A DNA stretch of 64,000 bases from the NCBI RefSeq assembly GCF_026230105.1, contig NC_079486.1:6200001-6264000 (forward strand). Reading direction: 5' to 3'. A model generated the notes under the pieces. The model was not told the DNA's origin and searched no databases. It saw only the letters and a list, made by a program, of their open reading frames with translations. Made by a program: the position numbers and the translations under genes. Below are positions 45,779 through 58,049 of the stretch, piece after piece. Source of the stretch: Diorhabda sublineata. Its lineage: Eukaryota > Arthropoda > Insecta > Coleoptera > Chrysomelidae. How positions within the stretch are numbered: position 1 is the stretch's first letter; each line of letters opens with the position of its first letter.

Positions 45779-45782
<4 letters not shown>
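44544..45782 (-). repeat. 5' LTR of the gag-pro element (1239 bp)
   Basis: Same 11-bp terminal inverted pair as the 908-bp LTR. The extra 331 bp is mainly one block (45300-45610) plus ACTCATAATTAC and GAAATTGTTACGGCC additions. It borders a (TA)n tract at 45784, so no target duplication can be read. Confidence 0.9.

Positions 45783-45783
<1 letters not shown>

Positions 45784-45838
<55 letters not shown>
45784..45838. repeat. (TA)n microsatellite at the LTR border
   Basis: About 27 TA units starting directly after the LTR terminus, so the element probably inserted in or next to TA-rich DNA. Confidence 0.95.
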
Positions 45839-45844
<6 letters not shown>

Positions 45845-45869
45845 AATCAAAATAAAAATAATGAGCTTT

Positions 45870-46375
45870 GGAAAGCAATATCAAGGGAAAAGGTGAAAGT
45901 TGGCGTTAACAAAAACGAACGAAAATTACTATGTAGAACGATGATAAAGCCAGAAGTGGTGTACTCAGCTGAAACAATAACATTTACTAGAAATTCTGAA
46001 GAAGTATTAAAAATAAATGAAAGAAAGATAATAAGAACAAAATGGGATCAAGAAAAGTTAGGTATCAGATAACAACTAACCAAAAAATAACAGACGAAAT
46101 CAACGGCGAAGATAATGTAGAAAAAATCAAAACTCAGCGAGTTGAGTAGTTGGGGCGTGTATTGAAAAAAGGAACAAAATCTATAGCATTCAATATGATG
46201 CAATGGGATCCGAGTGGTAGAAAAATACAGGCTTAGGACAGAAAGGTTAAAAGAAGTGGAAGGTAACCTAAGCAAAGAAGTTATAATTTGGCAGGAAAAG
46301 ACAGGAAATAAGAAGTTGTGTCGGAGAATAAGCGAATACGGTGTAGATATGAACTATCGGGATTGATCCTCCCCA
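45870..46375 (+). pseudogene. LINE C-terminal fragment, strongly decayed
   Basis: ELWKAISREKVKV, LLCRTMIKPEVVYSAETITF and INERKIIRTKW are LINE RT C-terminal motifs. They are followed in shifted frames by KTQRVE-stop-LGRVLKKG and WQEKTGNKKLWRRISEYGVDM. Stops are frequent. It differs from the LINEs at 6.8 and 12.1 kb, so it is a third LINE family. The tail was not identified. Confidence 0.7.
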
Positions 46376-46402
46376 ACAAGAGGATCTGGAGAGAAGGTTT
46401 GT

Positions 46403-47510
46403 GGCGCAGCACCATCCTGAAAAAAACGAGAACGCGACTAAACTGTACTACAGTGAACCATTTGTTGATTGTTTGAAAGAAAGATTCCAAAAAGTAAGGA
46501 GTGAGAGCACTTTCCAAAGTATTGATGAAGCCATGGCTAAGTTCAAGGACAGGAGTTCTCTGAAACAGTACCTCCCTTTGACACCTAGAAAGTGAGGAAT
46601 AAAAATATGGGAGCGCTGTGGTCCCCACTATGATTTCAAAATTTATTGTGGAAAGGATGCCAACAGAGATACCGAATCCACTCTTGGAGAATCAGTCGTC
46701 TCTAAGCTTTCGTCTTCAATAAAAGATCCAAAGGTTAGTTTATGTTTTGATCGTTTTTTTACGTCGACGAAATTAATAAACAACTTTCCATTTGCTTGTG
46801 TTGGCACAGTGATTGGCAATCGCAGAAACATACCTATAAAAGAAACAGGGGTGAAGCTGACTTTGTCCATAATCAATTTGGTACTACGGCGGTTTTGTGG
46901 AAAGATACAAAAGAAGGAACGCTGCTTTCAAAGTGTCATGGAAATGATATGACCTTTGTGAACAGAAAAGAAAAAGATGGGATTAAAAAGGAAATTCCTT
47001 GTCCTGCAATTGTGGCCAATAACAATAAGTTCATGGGGGGTGTTGATCTTTTTGACCAATTAATTGGTATTTATAACATGGATCGTAAGTCTTTGAAGTG
47101 GTAGAAAAAAATTTTTCACCGTTTGCTTATGCTCAGTGCGGTAAATGCATGGATTATTTGGAGAGAAAGAGATCATAAGAAAATTTCATTCCTGGATTTT
47201 TGGTTCCACTTGCGGAGGCAATGATTTCTGAAGCTCAAAAAATTGACAAGGTTGTTAGAAAACGCCAATAAGGCAGACCAACAAAATCACCCAAAGGGTG
47301 ATGAATGTTGGGGATCATGAAAGACCAACTCGTAGAAGATGTCACAGTTGTGGAAAAAAATGAGAGAGAAAAACGCACAATAACCTTCTGCTCAGCTTGC
47401 AATGTTCCTCTATGTAAAAATTGTTTTTCTAGTTTTCATACATATAAATTTGTTGTAAAGAAAATTATAATGAATACCATTGGTTTAAATATATTCCGCA
47501 AAAAGTTTCC
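46403..47510 (+). pseudogene. piggyBac transposase relic
   Basis: The catalytic domain is readable over several frames. SIDEAMAKFKDRSSLKQYLP carries the first Asp, VSLCFDRFFTSTKL the second, and FMGGVDLFDQLIGIYNMD the third. A TGA at 46593-46595 interrupts the first frame and a shift lies near 46840. After TAG at 47102-47104 the frame continues to a C-terminal Cys-rich finger (CSACNVPLCKNCFSSFH, about 47390-47445), with a shift before it. The N-terminal third is missing. All three catalytic Asp residues survive in the relic. Terminal repeats and TTAA duplications were not found. Confidence 0.85.
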
Positions 47511-47569
47511 ACTGGGATCTATGTGTCCCACTACCCCCCAGCTATCCCCTTGAAATAAAATATTTGGAG

Positions 47570-48407
47570 TTGTAGGGTTTCTTAGTAGTGAAAGGATCTT
47601 TTAAATATGATCGCCTATAATCAATATATTCAAAACCGTTAAGCGCGCAATACTGACTCATTACTGCCATAGAGTTGAACACTATATCAGGAAAACAGGT
47701 ATCATATTCTAAAAAGTATTGGTCAACAAAAACTTTATTAAAGTATTGAACTGCCTCATCTTCATCTTCTATAAGAGTGTTCATCCTCTTGATCCAACGT
47801 CTGAATTTGAGTTTTCATATTTAACAAATCGAAATTATTGTCAATTCTTTAGGAATAATCGTTACGACTGATATTTTAAAGGTGCGCCTTTTACGAATTG
47901 AAAATTAAAAACAAATTTATTTTTATCAATTGTTTGTATTTTATGTATGATATCCGAGCGCTTTTAAATAAAACTAAATTGATCTTATTACACCACGAGT
48001 ATTTATTCAACATGTTCACAAAACTGGAGTAACACTTTATTATTAATTTTTTTAAATCTATCTAAAGTGAAGAGTGCAACATACACTTCCCAACAAGTTG
48101 TATACACTATTTTTCCTACGACCACGTAAAAAATTCTTCAAAGAACCGTATTTTTAAAATAAGAAAATCAATTAAACAATATCACATATATGTTGAAAAG
48201 TATATACATACGTGTGCTGAAAAGTTAAAAAATTCTACAAAATATTTTTCATTTTGTGATAGTAGAGATTACTATTTGATGAATATTTTATAACTAAAGA
48301 ACAGAAAAAGAACCAATAAAACAATGAATTTTTTGTAACTATATTAGATACCTGACAAGAACTAAATATAAATAAAAGTTAAATGTACAGTTGTTATTAT
48401 AACAATT
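47570..48407. repeat. Duplicated segment, copy B (partner at 29216-30331)
   Basis: Contains a shortened piece of the toxin-like relic on the minus strand (about 47785-47575, open for 71 codons to its edge) and the same non-coding flank as copy A. Two internal deletions remove the central helix region, so this copy is more damaged. It starts right after the piggyBac relic. Confidence 0.75.
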
Positions 48408-49137
48408 ACTAAATTGCAGAGGATTTTGTAACGTTGCACTATTGCTGGTATCCCTAAGATATGTGTTCATTGCCTCTTGTTGCTGTAAACAAACTTACAT
48501 TGTTTTTGGGTTGTGCAGTGTCAGTATGTTGTTCAGCATTTTGTTAAACACTATGTTCAATGTTTATATTTGCAGCTTCTTTGTATAATGTGCTACTGTT
48601 ACTAATAGCATTCATTATTTTATTAGCAGTCATCAATCTATTAATTGCAAAGTTATCTATGTATGTATATAATTTTTATACTCTTAACTTACTTGTTATT
48701 AAAATCAAAAAATGTTTTCCATCATTATGGAGAATATATATTCATTCAACTACTTCATACATTACCCGGTAATAGTAATAACACTAATTTTAATGCTTAA
48801 TTATCTTGCAGAGACTAGTGTGTATTTGAACACAAATTGCAACAAACTTTCCATTATGGAGTGTAGAGAAGGAGTAACATCTCTTATGGACGGTACGTTT
48901 AAAATATGGTCTGAATTCTGTAGGGATAATACGTGGCGCTGATTGTACTATGGGATTGAGATCTGAAGTTAAACACTTACTGTATAAGAAATTATCAAAG
49001 TTGTGACTGACGTTTGATTATATTCATGTGAAAAGCTGTGCAATCCTTAATATCTTATTAGATTTTTATTTTTTATTAAGAACTTGATATATTTCTGTAC
49101 CTGCTTGCATAAGCTAATTACCAATGATATTTTAACA
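48408..49137. other. No gene recognised
   Basis: Two short overlapping frames (48560-48772 and 48712-48942) are hydrophobic or mixed with no recognisable domain or splice context; probably chance. Confidence 0.35.
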
Positions 49138-49440
49138 AAACTATAATTATTATATTGGTTGCGGATAGAGTTCAATATTTTATTTCTATGTACCAAAATG
49201 TTTTATTTTCAATTATTTTATTATTCTTATTGATATTTTTATATGACTATAACTATTATATTAGTTGCTAATGAAGTTCAATATTTTATTTTTATGAACC
49301 GAAATATTTTTTTTATTATTCTATTATTTTTATTGATCTAATTATATCGCTATAGTTATTATATTAGTTACGGATAAAATTCAATATTTTATTTTAATCA
49401 ACCAAAATGTTTTTTATTATACTATTTCATTATTGTTACA
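49138..49440. repeat. Three imperfect tandem repeats of about 105 bp
   Basis: The core CTATAATTATTATATTGGTT followed by GTTCAATATTTTATTT recurs near 49141, 49247 and 49351 with substitutions and small gaps. Non-coding. Confidence 0.75.
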
Positions 49441-50290
49441 TGATTCTACTTTTTTTTTCATATTAGAATATATGTATTATCTAAACCAAATAAATAGCTA
49501 AGTAATAAAGTTAATTTAACGAGATTTTGTTTTGTTAATCTTTTCATTATTTTAATACTACTAATTTCATTATCACGGTGCATTTTTCAAAACATTTCTA
49601 TACAGTTATTTTCAAATCAGCGCGTAAAATTCAAGCGAATACCCTCTATAATCAGCGCCACCTATTTACCCATCAAAAATCAGCTCACATTTTTTAACCC
49701 AGAGACGTTCCTCCTTCTCTACACTCCGTACTTTCCACTTTTATTGTAAACACTAGTAGTAGTAACCTCAAAAAATCATATTGTCTATTTCTTCAGTCTA
49801 CTTAAATTTTGCCTTTTGCTTTTCGGCATCCAGCCAGGTTCATATTGTATCGCGTATTTCCTCTATCATTCGAGACTATATAACATAAGAAAAAGGGGCA
49901 TTGGAATACATGTATGTTTTATTTTTTAGTACATATGTGAAATAAGCTACTTTCTTAGGTAAAAATTAGTATGCAATCTATCATTTTCATAAGTTGACGT
50001 AGGAAAATATATTTTACTATATTGTAAATACACTATCACCTTCTTTTCTATAATTTCGGAGAAAGCATGCTCTTTGACTAGAAACATTTGTTAGTACTAT
50101 TAATTAAGTATTATTACTCCATGAAATTAAAATTAAAAAAAAAGACAAGACACAAAACTGAATTTGAATGAATATACAATTAATTAATCGTTGTGATCAC
50201 AACAAGATCAATTATTAAGAATAAATAAATAAACTTGTACAAGGTTAACTTAATTTAGAATACAAACAATATTAATCATATTTTGCGACA
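49441..50290. other. No gene recognised
   Basis: Non-coding A+T-rich DNA. Confidence 0.4.
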
Positions 50291-50934
50291 GACCGAGATT
50301 TAGAAAATATCGAATTCGCGATCACCAGGACGTCCGTTCGATCTCACATGCTGCAGATTTTCCTTTTCCTTATTAATTTTATGATACCCCCATCGTTCCG
50401 GGATCCCGACTACGTTGACAACCAAGTGCCTACCTAGACCTAAGCCTACTGCAATAAAACAATTTCGTTAAACCTTATTTTACAAAATATTAAAGTAACA
50501 TTTAAAGTAACCGTACATTTCTTAAAATTATTAAAAATAGAAATATCCTAAAGAATATTCTCATCGCTTCTTCAGACATTATTCTTCGACACGGCCATTC
50601 TGACAATCATACGCCCCCCTAGAAAAACTACATAAGAAAAATTTCAGATCAAAAGATCGGAAAGTCATCAATCATTATTCCTTATCATTTAATTATCAAA
50701 CAACATTCACCCTCTACCAATAGACCTTTGCACTATCTCTGGGCTACCCTGTATGCCACATACATTATAAAACACATCTTGTAGTTACCACAACTACCTG
50801 CCCGCCACATCATCAGCTGCCCATCGCGCACGGACCAAACTAATATTAGCCACTAATTTAGTTTGCAGTTGCGAATACACACTGATGCATGTGTGAAAAA
50901 TACAAAAACAATTCAGGTCCACGACCTCCAGCCA
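50291..50934 (-). other. Probable 3' flank or LTR of Gypsy copy 2
   Basis: GC-richer than its surroundings and directly downstream of the Gypsy integrase stop on the minus strand, where the 3' LTR is expected. I could not find a matching LTR or clear TG...CA borders. Confidence 0.35.
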
Positions 50935-52930
50935 TCAATGCGCCGCTTCATTGGTGGTCTCTTTTTCTACTATAGTCCCTATTTCAGGACCCGCATCAAC
51001 AGTCTCTTTGGCACAACTTTCATTGTCCGAGCAAACATCCAAATCACTAGGAATATAATTCTCAGGCATCTTTCTTAACTTATCATGACTATACTGAAAG
51101 CTCCTATTATTACCCAAAGACTTTAGTTTGTACCTGTAATAACTAAGTAATTCTGTTACTACGAATGGACCTCTAAATTTCGTTCGATTACGTTCTTCAT
51201 TTCTTATCAAAACGTGGTCTCCGATTTTGAATCTATTGACCCTACTAGTACCTGTAGCTATTAAATGCAAAATAATATTTAAAGATTTACAAAAGTCTTT
51301 AAAGTCTTTTCCCGTAAAACATGTTCCTCAATCGGCAATCACACGAGCGGGGACTGAAAAAATAAATACTGCAGCCTTTAAAGCTTTGATAACACTATGA
51401 CTATCAATTTTACCAGTATGATGTAAATAGACATATTTGGTAAAACCATCTTCAATAACAGTCACGTATTCCTTAGTTTTATTTTTACCACTCAATTTAC
51501 CTGTAATATCTATATGCACAATATGCCAAGTTATGCGGGTCTTGGGGATAGGATGCAATTCAGCTTGAATTTTACCTGAGTGGGTTTTAGAGAGTTTACA
51601 AGTAATATAATTATCAACAAATTTACGTGTACATATTTAGACATACCCTCAACCCAGTAATATTCATCAAGCGTTTTATCCCAACCCAAGTGCATCACAG
51701 ACTCATGTACGTGGTTAGTACCGGCTTTAATCTCGTAAGATTTTGAGAGGTCTTCCGATAGCTCATCACTTAGTGACTATTTCTGAAATTTCCGAATCGC
51801 GCCATTGTTCAGCAAGGAGCCAACCGACCGATAATTCCGCGAGTTTTACACGTTTCTCTTCAATTTTATTAATTTGCTTTGACAAATCCGGCAAAGGATT
51901 TCGATAAAAGCAATCCGCGAGAGCCATGCGATTGCCTTCTCTATAAACTATATCGAATTGAAAAGCCCACCATCTATGTACTCTATCGTTAAGGTCAATC
52001 TTATTTTGAGAGGACTTTAAAAAGTTGCAATCCCTCACAACGGTAAACTGTCGTCCGTGCAAGTAATGCCGAAGGTGTTTTATTGATTATTGATTTAACA
52101 ACAGCCATAGTTTCGAGTTCATAAGAATGATACCTGAACTCAGCTGGACTTGTTCTTTTACAGAAATATTCAATAACTTTATTCTTACCATCTACTTTAT
52201 GCATAAGTATTGCTCCGTACCCATCGGAACTGGCATCGGTATGCAGTTCTATGGGATAATCCGGGTCAAAAATAATTAAGACGGGTTCATTGGTTAAAAT
52301 ACGAATTACTTATTGTCCATTTTCATGTGCCTCAATCCATTCAATATATTTTTTTCCTGAGGTAAGTGCATGTAATGGTTTCATAATTTGTGAAATTTTA
52401 GGGACAAATCGTCGAAAGTAAGACGCTAGGCCAAGAAAGTGTCTAAGCTGGGTAACATTGCTAGAGAATTTATTTTACGAGGGTTTGGACGAACTTCTCC
52501 GTCTTTAATTTCATACCCAAGATATGAAACAGATGTTTTAAGGAAAGAACATTTTGAAAAATTAAATGGAAATCCCGCATCTCTAAGAATTTTTAATACC
52601 ATTCGATGTCTTTCAAACGCTTCCCCTATTGTAACCGCAATTACTAATACATCGTCTAGGTAAACTACTGCGAAAGTATACGCGAGCTCACCTAATGTTT
52701 TTAAAATTACTTGTTGAAAAACAGAAGGAGCATTTTTAAGCCCAAATGGCATTGTTAAAAATTCAAACTGGCCATCAGGAGTAACAAATGCCGTACGTTC
52801 TATAGATTCTGGTTGTATGGGAATCTCATGGAAACCGCTGGCCATATCTAAACTGATATAAAATTTTGCTTTTCTAAGTCTCGGTATTTGATCTGAAATA
52901 AGCGACAAAGGAAATTTGTCTGCTATTCAT
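50935..52930 (-). pseudogene. Ty3/Gypsy pol, copy 2 (RT to integrase)
   Basis: The minus frame at 52908-52426 is RT, with SLDMASGFHEIPIQP, FLTMPFGLKNAPSVFQQ and an intact VVYLDDVLV. After shifts, 52204-51766 is RNase H (TVVRDCNFLK, EGNRMALADCF). Then come degenerate zinc-binding residues, an integrase core piece (51558-51328: HIDITGKLSGKNKTKEYV, VIEDGFTKYVYL) and the C-terminal domain (51270-50935: FKIGDHVLIRNEERNRTKFRG). At least five breaks occur. The RT starts at about 52930 at the same junction as copy 1; gag, protease and the 5' LTR are absent. It extends further 3' than copy 1. Confidence 0.9.
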
Positions 52931-54230
52931 TTAAATTATTAAATTAAAATATTCAAATATCTGTATATATATTACGAACTTTTTGTCCTATAACATAACA
53001 AACTCTATCATCTATTTCTAATATTTTCTTTCGCCTGGTTTCACAACTACCGACCCTGTTATTATCCCAATCCAAGAAATAGTTGTCCCATATATCGCTT
53101 CTACACTAACTTTTGATTTTCCCGAATTGTAGAAAACATAATTTGGTTCATAATTAGGAAAAGCTGGATATACTGATTGTGTATATACTTTTTCCTTATT
53201 AACATCAATTGCATAACACTGGATGCTGTATCTAGTCATGTTAAGCTGAAAGAGATCAACAGAAAAGAATAATCCAGTCACAGATCTCTCCAACAATATT
53301 TGATAAAATTAAAAAAAAAATATTTGCCCGTTCGAATTTATTTATCACATATTGAATACTTTCGTTCTATAAGCCTATTAACCTATTGGTTTAGAGATGT
53401 TTCAGAAAAGCTCATGCTACGAATTTTCATCAAGTTTTAAAAATTAAATTGACTGATATCAACTGATAAATCAATTTAAATAATATACATTTAAATAAAT
53501 CTATAGTAATAACTAGGTATTATTATTTTCAACTAAAAAGTCTGTTAGTTTTGATTATTTTACGTATGTTTCAAGTTTCCGGAATTTTCTTATTCCAGTA
53601 TTGAAATACTTATTTTAACAAATTGCATAAATTATACGATTTTTATCAACTATTTTAGTTTGAACGAAGACTATATACAGTACAATATATTCCTTATTTC
53701 AAATTGTCAAATATTAACGAACACTTTGGTTGAATTTACTTACACAAATAATGAACTAATAAAGTAATTATCATAAACAGAAATACTCACTGATAATGAT
53801 GAATTGTATAGTTAATTCTCAAAGTTTTTATTCTTATTGGAGTAAAAATAATCAACTTCTCGAATAGAAATCCGGGTCAATTTTAGGTTTATTTGAAGTT
53901 GTGTGGGAATTGCCAGGAATACCAGGGCAATGATTAATAGTACACAGATAAGCACTTAATGTTAAATTCATCATGTTATTTAATATTATATGTATATGTA
54001 ATATATTATCTATTGAGTAAAACTACTTCTCCACTTCAATCAACTTTTAACGTGATTTATTAATGATTATGTGGCTAATGTAGATAAATAATTATGACAT
54101 TTGCGCTAAAGTAAAAAAATTGTTTTGCCACGAAACGTTCTTAGAAACATGTGTCTTATATACGGGATAAGAATGAAAATTTGATATTAAAAATAGTAAA
54201 ACATTTCATAATAAACTTCAAAGCGAGCAT
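51800..54230. repeat. Segmental duplication, copy 2 (partner 30907-33325)
   Basis: Same order and orientation as copy 1: Gypsy RNase H and RT, junction, secreted-protein relic, flank. Small indels distinguish the copies; for example, 12 bp near 53080 are missing from copy 1. Confidence 0.85.
52990..53955 (-). pseudogene. Small secreted-protein gene relic, copy 2
   Basis: Same exon structure as copy 1: signal-peptide exon 53955 to 53791, donor GTGAGT, acceptor CTCTTTCAG near 53240. A small insertion in exon 1 creates an early stop (NFEN-stop). In the second exon the frame used at the start ends at PGERKY-stop. The neighbouring frame reads DIWDNYFLDWDNN and then VCYVIGQKVRNIYTDI to a stop, with two Cys and a more protein-like composition. 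An ancestral one-base change may have put the true C-terminus out of frame. No start ATG is seen. Confidence 0.45.
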
Positions 54231-55002
54231 CTCCAACTGAAATACAAATATCTGCTTGATAACTAAATTATACATCCTTTCTTCATGCCATTTTGAAGAA
54301 TTTTTCTTAATAAGGAGACAACCATTTATACCGTACAGTTGTAAGCAATTACACAGAATATTAACAAGACAAAATGGGTCACTTTTTTCTGTTTCTCATA
54401 TATATTATATCTAGGTAATTTTATTCTAGTACAATAATTAACTCACTAAAAGTGTGTAGGGATGTAGTGCGTTTAGACTTTTAGTGTGGAGAGTTTTTAA
54501 ATAAATAAGTGTTACAATAATTAGATAAGTGTTTAGTCTTAGGGCTTAGTTTAGTGAATTTGGTGTTAATGTATAAATAAATTGAGTAAACACCATCGTA
54601 CATATTAAGTCGCGCCACTGATAAAAACAGTTAAAATAAATTAGAAAAACATTACGATTTATTCAGTGTTTATTGATAATGGGAAACTTAGCTGCTAGGT
54701 GTAGGTATGTATGTAACTAAAATAAAATAAACATCTTTTGCTCAAATTTAAGTGTATTTTAATATCCACTTGTCATAGGAAAAATATAAACAGTTACTCG
54801 ATAAGAATAATAGAATTGATACTTCTGGATTGATACAGAATTTATTAATTCTTTCTTCTTTATGAAATAAATATTGCAACGGATCCTCACGGTGCTTTAC
54901 CATTATCGAAAATATACAGCTTTCATGATGTCAAAGGAGAACTAGTTTCAAATCATGGCTTCATATTCTCAAAAATAGATATAATTGTGATTCCAGGAAA
55001 GT
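54231..55002. other. No gene recognised
   Basis: Non-coding A+T-rich DNA. Confidence 0.4.
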
Positions 55003-55304
55003 TTACAGCCCTCCGAAACTATATGAAGAAATGTATACCGAAAATATATTAAACTGTAACACCAATTTCATCTTGTTTTTTCTACGGTATCTAGGAAACA
55101 TGTCAGCATACTCTTGGACTTCTGACATTGCATACTTCAAATTGGTATTGTCTATATGACCTAGAGATTCATCTAAACAAAAATTGTTTAATATTAGTTG
55201 AAGTTTCGCTAAGGCTTCATCTAAATTATTATGGAATTCATCAGGAGATGTTTTAGAAACAGATATGGTTGTCATGTTCATTTTTTGCTCGTTGTTTGGG
55301 GGTC
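55003..55304 (-). CDS. Plausible host exon, unrecognised protein
   Basis: On the minus strand an acceptor GTTATTTTCAG precedes 55304. The frame is then open for about 99 codons to the stop at 55003-55005, with an ATG at 55281. The part up to about residue 78 is well balanced and helix-forming (DEFHNNLDEALAKLQLILNN, then AMSEVQEYADMFPRYR). The last 20 residues look like intron read-through, with a weak donor (ACC|GTAGAA) just before them. No domain recognised. Phase 1 entry is compatible with a donor inside the neighbouring exon at 55896. Confidence 0.4.
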
Positions 55305-55749
55305 CTGAAAATAACAGTACATGCTTGTTTTGAAAATGATGTTTGTTATGTTATAGCTGAATTTTTTGCAAAAAAAATCAATATAACATAGAAGTACACA
55401 AAAAGTTATGTTTATCTAATAATTTCACTTTGAAGCTATCCTTGTAAGTTTTTCTGTAATTAGTAGTTAAACTAGAACGAAAATAATTTTCCAATCAATC
55501 GCATAAGTGTGTAAAATAAACTGTAGATGATTGTATATATTCAACACGTAAACTATTCCAGCGATCGTTTATCAGAAAATAGTAGCAATTTGTATGCATT
55601 GTCTTTACAAATTAAACGCCTTGATTGACAGTAACCAATTATATTAATACAAATATAATGGTAAGCAGTATTAGTTTTGCTGTAACAGTTATATTGCTAA
55701 ATTTTGAATAGCAAACAAAATAAATATAGAGATGAAACTCATTATATTT
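55305..55749. other. Possible intron or 3' region
   Basis: Non-coding A+T-rich DNA between the two plausible exons. Confidence 0.4.
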
Positions 55750-56046
55750 CTATAATAATTCATACAATAATGTCCATGTACTAATGTCATCAATGCCGCA
55801 TGCAGAGCTTTTATCTTCTATAAAATCTCCGCTTGTATCTTCAGTATCATGAACTCCTTCGTAGTTATCATCGACATTTTCTACAGTTTCAGCACCTGCT
55901 ATAGGACTCAGTATGTCTATAGATTTCGTTTCGGTTCGATCTATTTTGTAAGTATTTCTAATAACTGGAGTTGACTCCGCAATGCTTTTCTTAGTTGAAA
56001 AGCGAAAAGTGAGATTAGGAGAAACATTATTAGAGCTTACACAAAT
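55750..56046 (-). CDS. Plausible host exon, acidic unrecognised protein
   Basis: On the minus strand an acceptor TTAAATTTTTAG precedes 56046, and the frame is open for 98 codons to TAG at 55752-55750. The first half is Ser/Thr/Lys rich; the second is acidic (ENVDDNYEGVHDTEDTSGD). This looks like a disordered region of a nuclear or regulatory protein. An internal GCAG|GTGCTG at 55896 would splice in phase to the exon at 55304. Earlier exons would have to lie beyond the satellite, or the gene is interrupted by it. Confidence 0.4.
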   Translation of the reverse strand: MCVSSNNVSPNLTFRFSTKKSIAESTPVIRNTYKIDRTETKSIDILSPIAGAETVENVDDNYEGVHDTEDTSGDFIEDKSSACGIDDISTWTLLYELL

Positions 56047-56442
56047 CTAAAAATTTAAAATGTTAAAGTTAACTAGCCCAACTGTAAACTACTGAAAAAT
56101 TGAAAAGTAACTTAGGCCTAGTTTTACTGATCACTATGTTTACTACCACTATAGCAACACTCATCATTAAGTTATCGAGCCTAAGCTTGTTAACCAGTAT
56201 GACAGAGAGAAATGTTTTATTGTCAAAAAATTGTTACAATTTGTACATAAAAGTGACTAAATGTAGATACAAATAAAATTAAATCTCAATATACAGAAAA
56301 AACAACAATGAATAACAAAATTAAAGGTAATAATTAGTTTATAAGTCCATAGAAAAAATTAAACCAATACGCAGCATGTCCGGACTTTCCAGAAAATATG
56401 ACCTCAAATTATTTCGGAATGCGAAAAAAGAGTTGATTTCAA
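56047..56442. other. Spacer before the satellite
   Basis: Non-coding; no monomer homology until about 56443. Confidence 0.5.
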
Positions 56443-58049
56443 TAATTTCCGTTTTGACAACTTACAATTCTCTTCCACTTTTTGATTAATTTTGTTGAGA
56501 AAAAATAATGTCATTAGTGAGCCTTTTTGGATTTACCCCTCTCCGTCAAGTCATAGTGAAATGAAACACACTTTCCGGAGATATTATTATGAGGGTGACA
56601 CATTCAATGGCAGAGCATCGAAGACTTGACTTTTTTTGCGAAACGTGGCATTGCCAGAATCACATAAGGCGTTTCCAAATGACTTACCGAATTCCATCTT
56701 ACCTTCATCGTTTCGACAACTAACAATTCTCTCCCACTTTTTGATTAGTTTTGTTGAGAGAAAATAATGTCATTAGTGAGCCTTTTCGGATTTTCCCCTC
56801 TCCGTCAAATCATAGTGAAACACACTTTCCGAATATTATATTATTATGGGGGTGACACATTCAATGGCAAAGCATCGAAGACTTGACTTTTTATTACGAT
56901 CAGTGGCATTGTCGGAATCACATAACGTGTTTCTAAATGACCTACCGAATTCCATCTTCCCTTCACCGTTTCGACAACTAAAAATTCTCTCCCACTTTTT
57001 GATTAGTTTGTTGAGAAAGAATAATGTCATTAGTGAGCCTTTTTGGATTTTCCCCTCTCCGTCAAGTCATAGTGAAACACAGTTTCCGGAGATATTATTA
57101 TGAGGGTGACACATTCAATGGGAGAGTATCGAAGACTTGACTTTTTTACGAAACGTGGCATTATCAGAATCACATAACGTGTTTCTAAATGACCTACCGA
57201 ATTCCATCTTCCCTTCACCGTTTCGACAACTAACAATTCTCTCCCACTTTTTGATTAGTTTTGTTGAGAAAAAATAATGTCATTAGTGAGCCTTTTTGGA
57301 TTTTCGCCTCTCCGTCAAATCATAGTGAAACACTTTCCGAATATTATATTATTATGGGGGTGACACATTCAATGGCAGAGCATCGAAGGCTACACTTTTT
57401 TTTACGAAACGTGGCATTGTCGGAATCACATAACGTGTTTCTAAATGACCTACCGAATTCCATCTTACCTTCACCGTTTCGACAACTAAAAATTCTCTCC
57501 CACTTTTTGATTAGTTTTGTTGAGAAAAAATAATGTCATTAGTGAGCCTTTTCGGATTTTCCCCTCTCCGTCCAATCATAGTGAAACACACTTTCCGAAT
57601 ATTATATTATTATGGGGGTGACACATGGAATGGCAAAGCATCGAAGACTTGACTTTTTATTACGATCAGTGGCATTGTCGGAATCACATAACGTGTTTGT
57701 AAATGACCTACCGAATTCCATCTTCCCTTCACCGTTTCGACAAGTAACAATTCTCTCCCACTTTTTGATTAGTTTTGTTGAGAAAAAATAATGTCATTAG
57801 TGAGCCTTTTTGGATTTTCCCCTCTCCGTCAAGTCATAGTGAAACGAAACACAATTTCCGAAGATGTTATTATGAGGGTGACACATTCAATGGGAGAGCA
57901 TCGAAGACTTGACTTTTTTTTACGAAACGTGGCATTTTCAGAATCACATAACGTGTTTCTAAATGGCCTACCGAATTCCATCTTCCCTTCACCGTTTCGA
58001 CATCTAACAATTCTCTCCCACTTTTTGATTAGTTTTGTTGAGAAAAAAT

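Noticed and set aside
50300..50420. Possible tRNA (contains GTTCGATCTC)
   Set aside because: No acceptor stem or anticodon arm can be paired around it; it lies in the Gypsy 3' flank.
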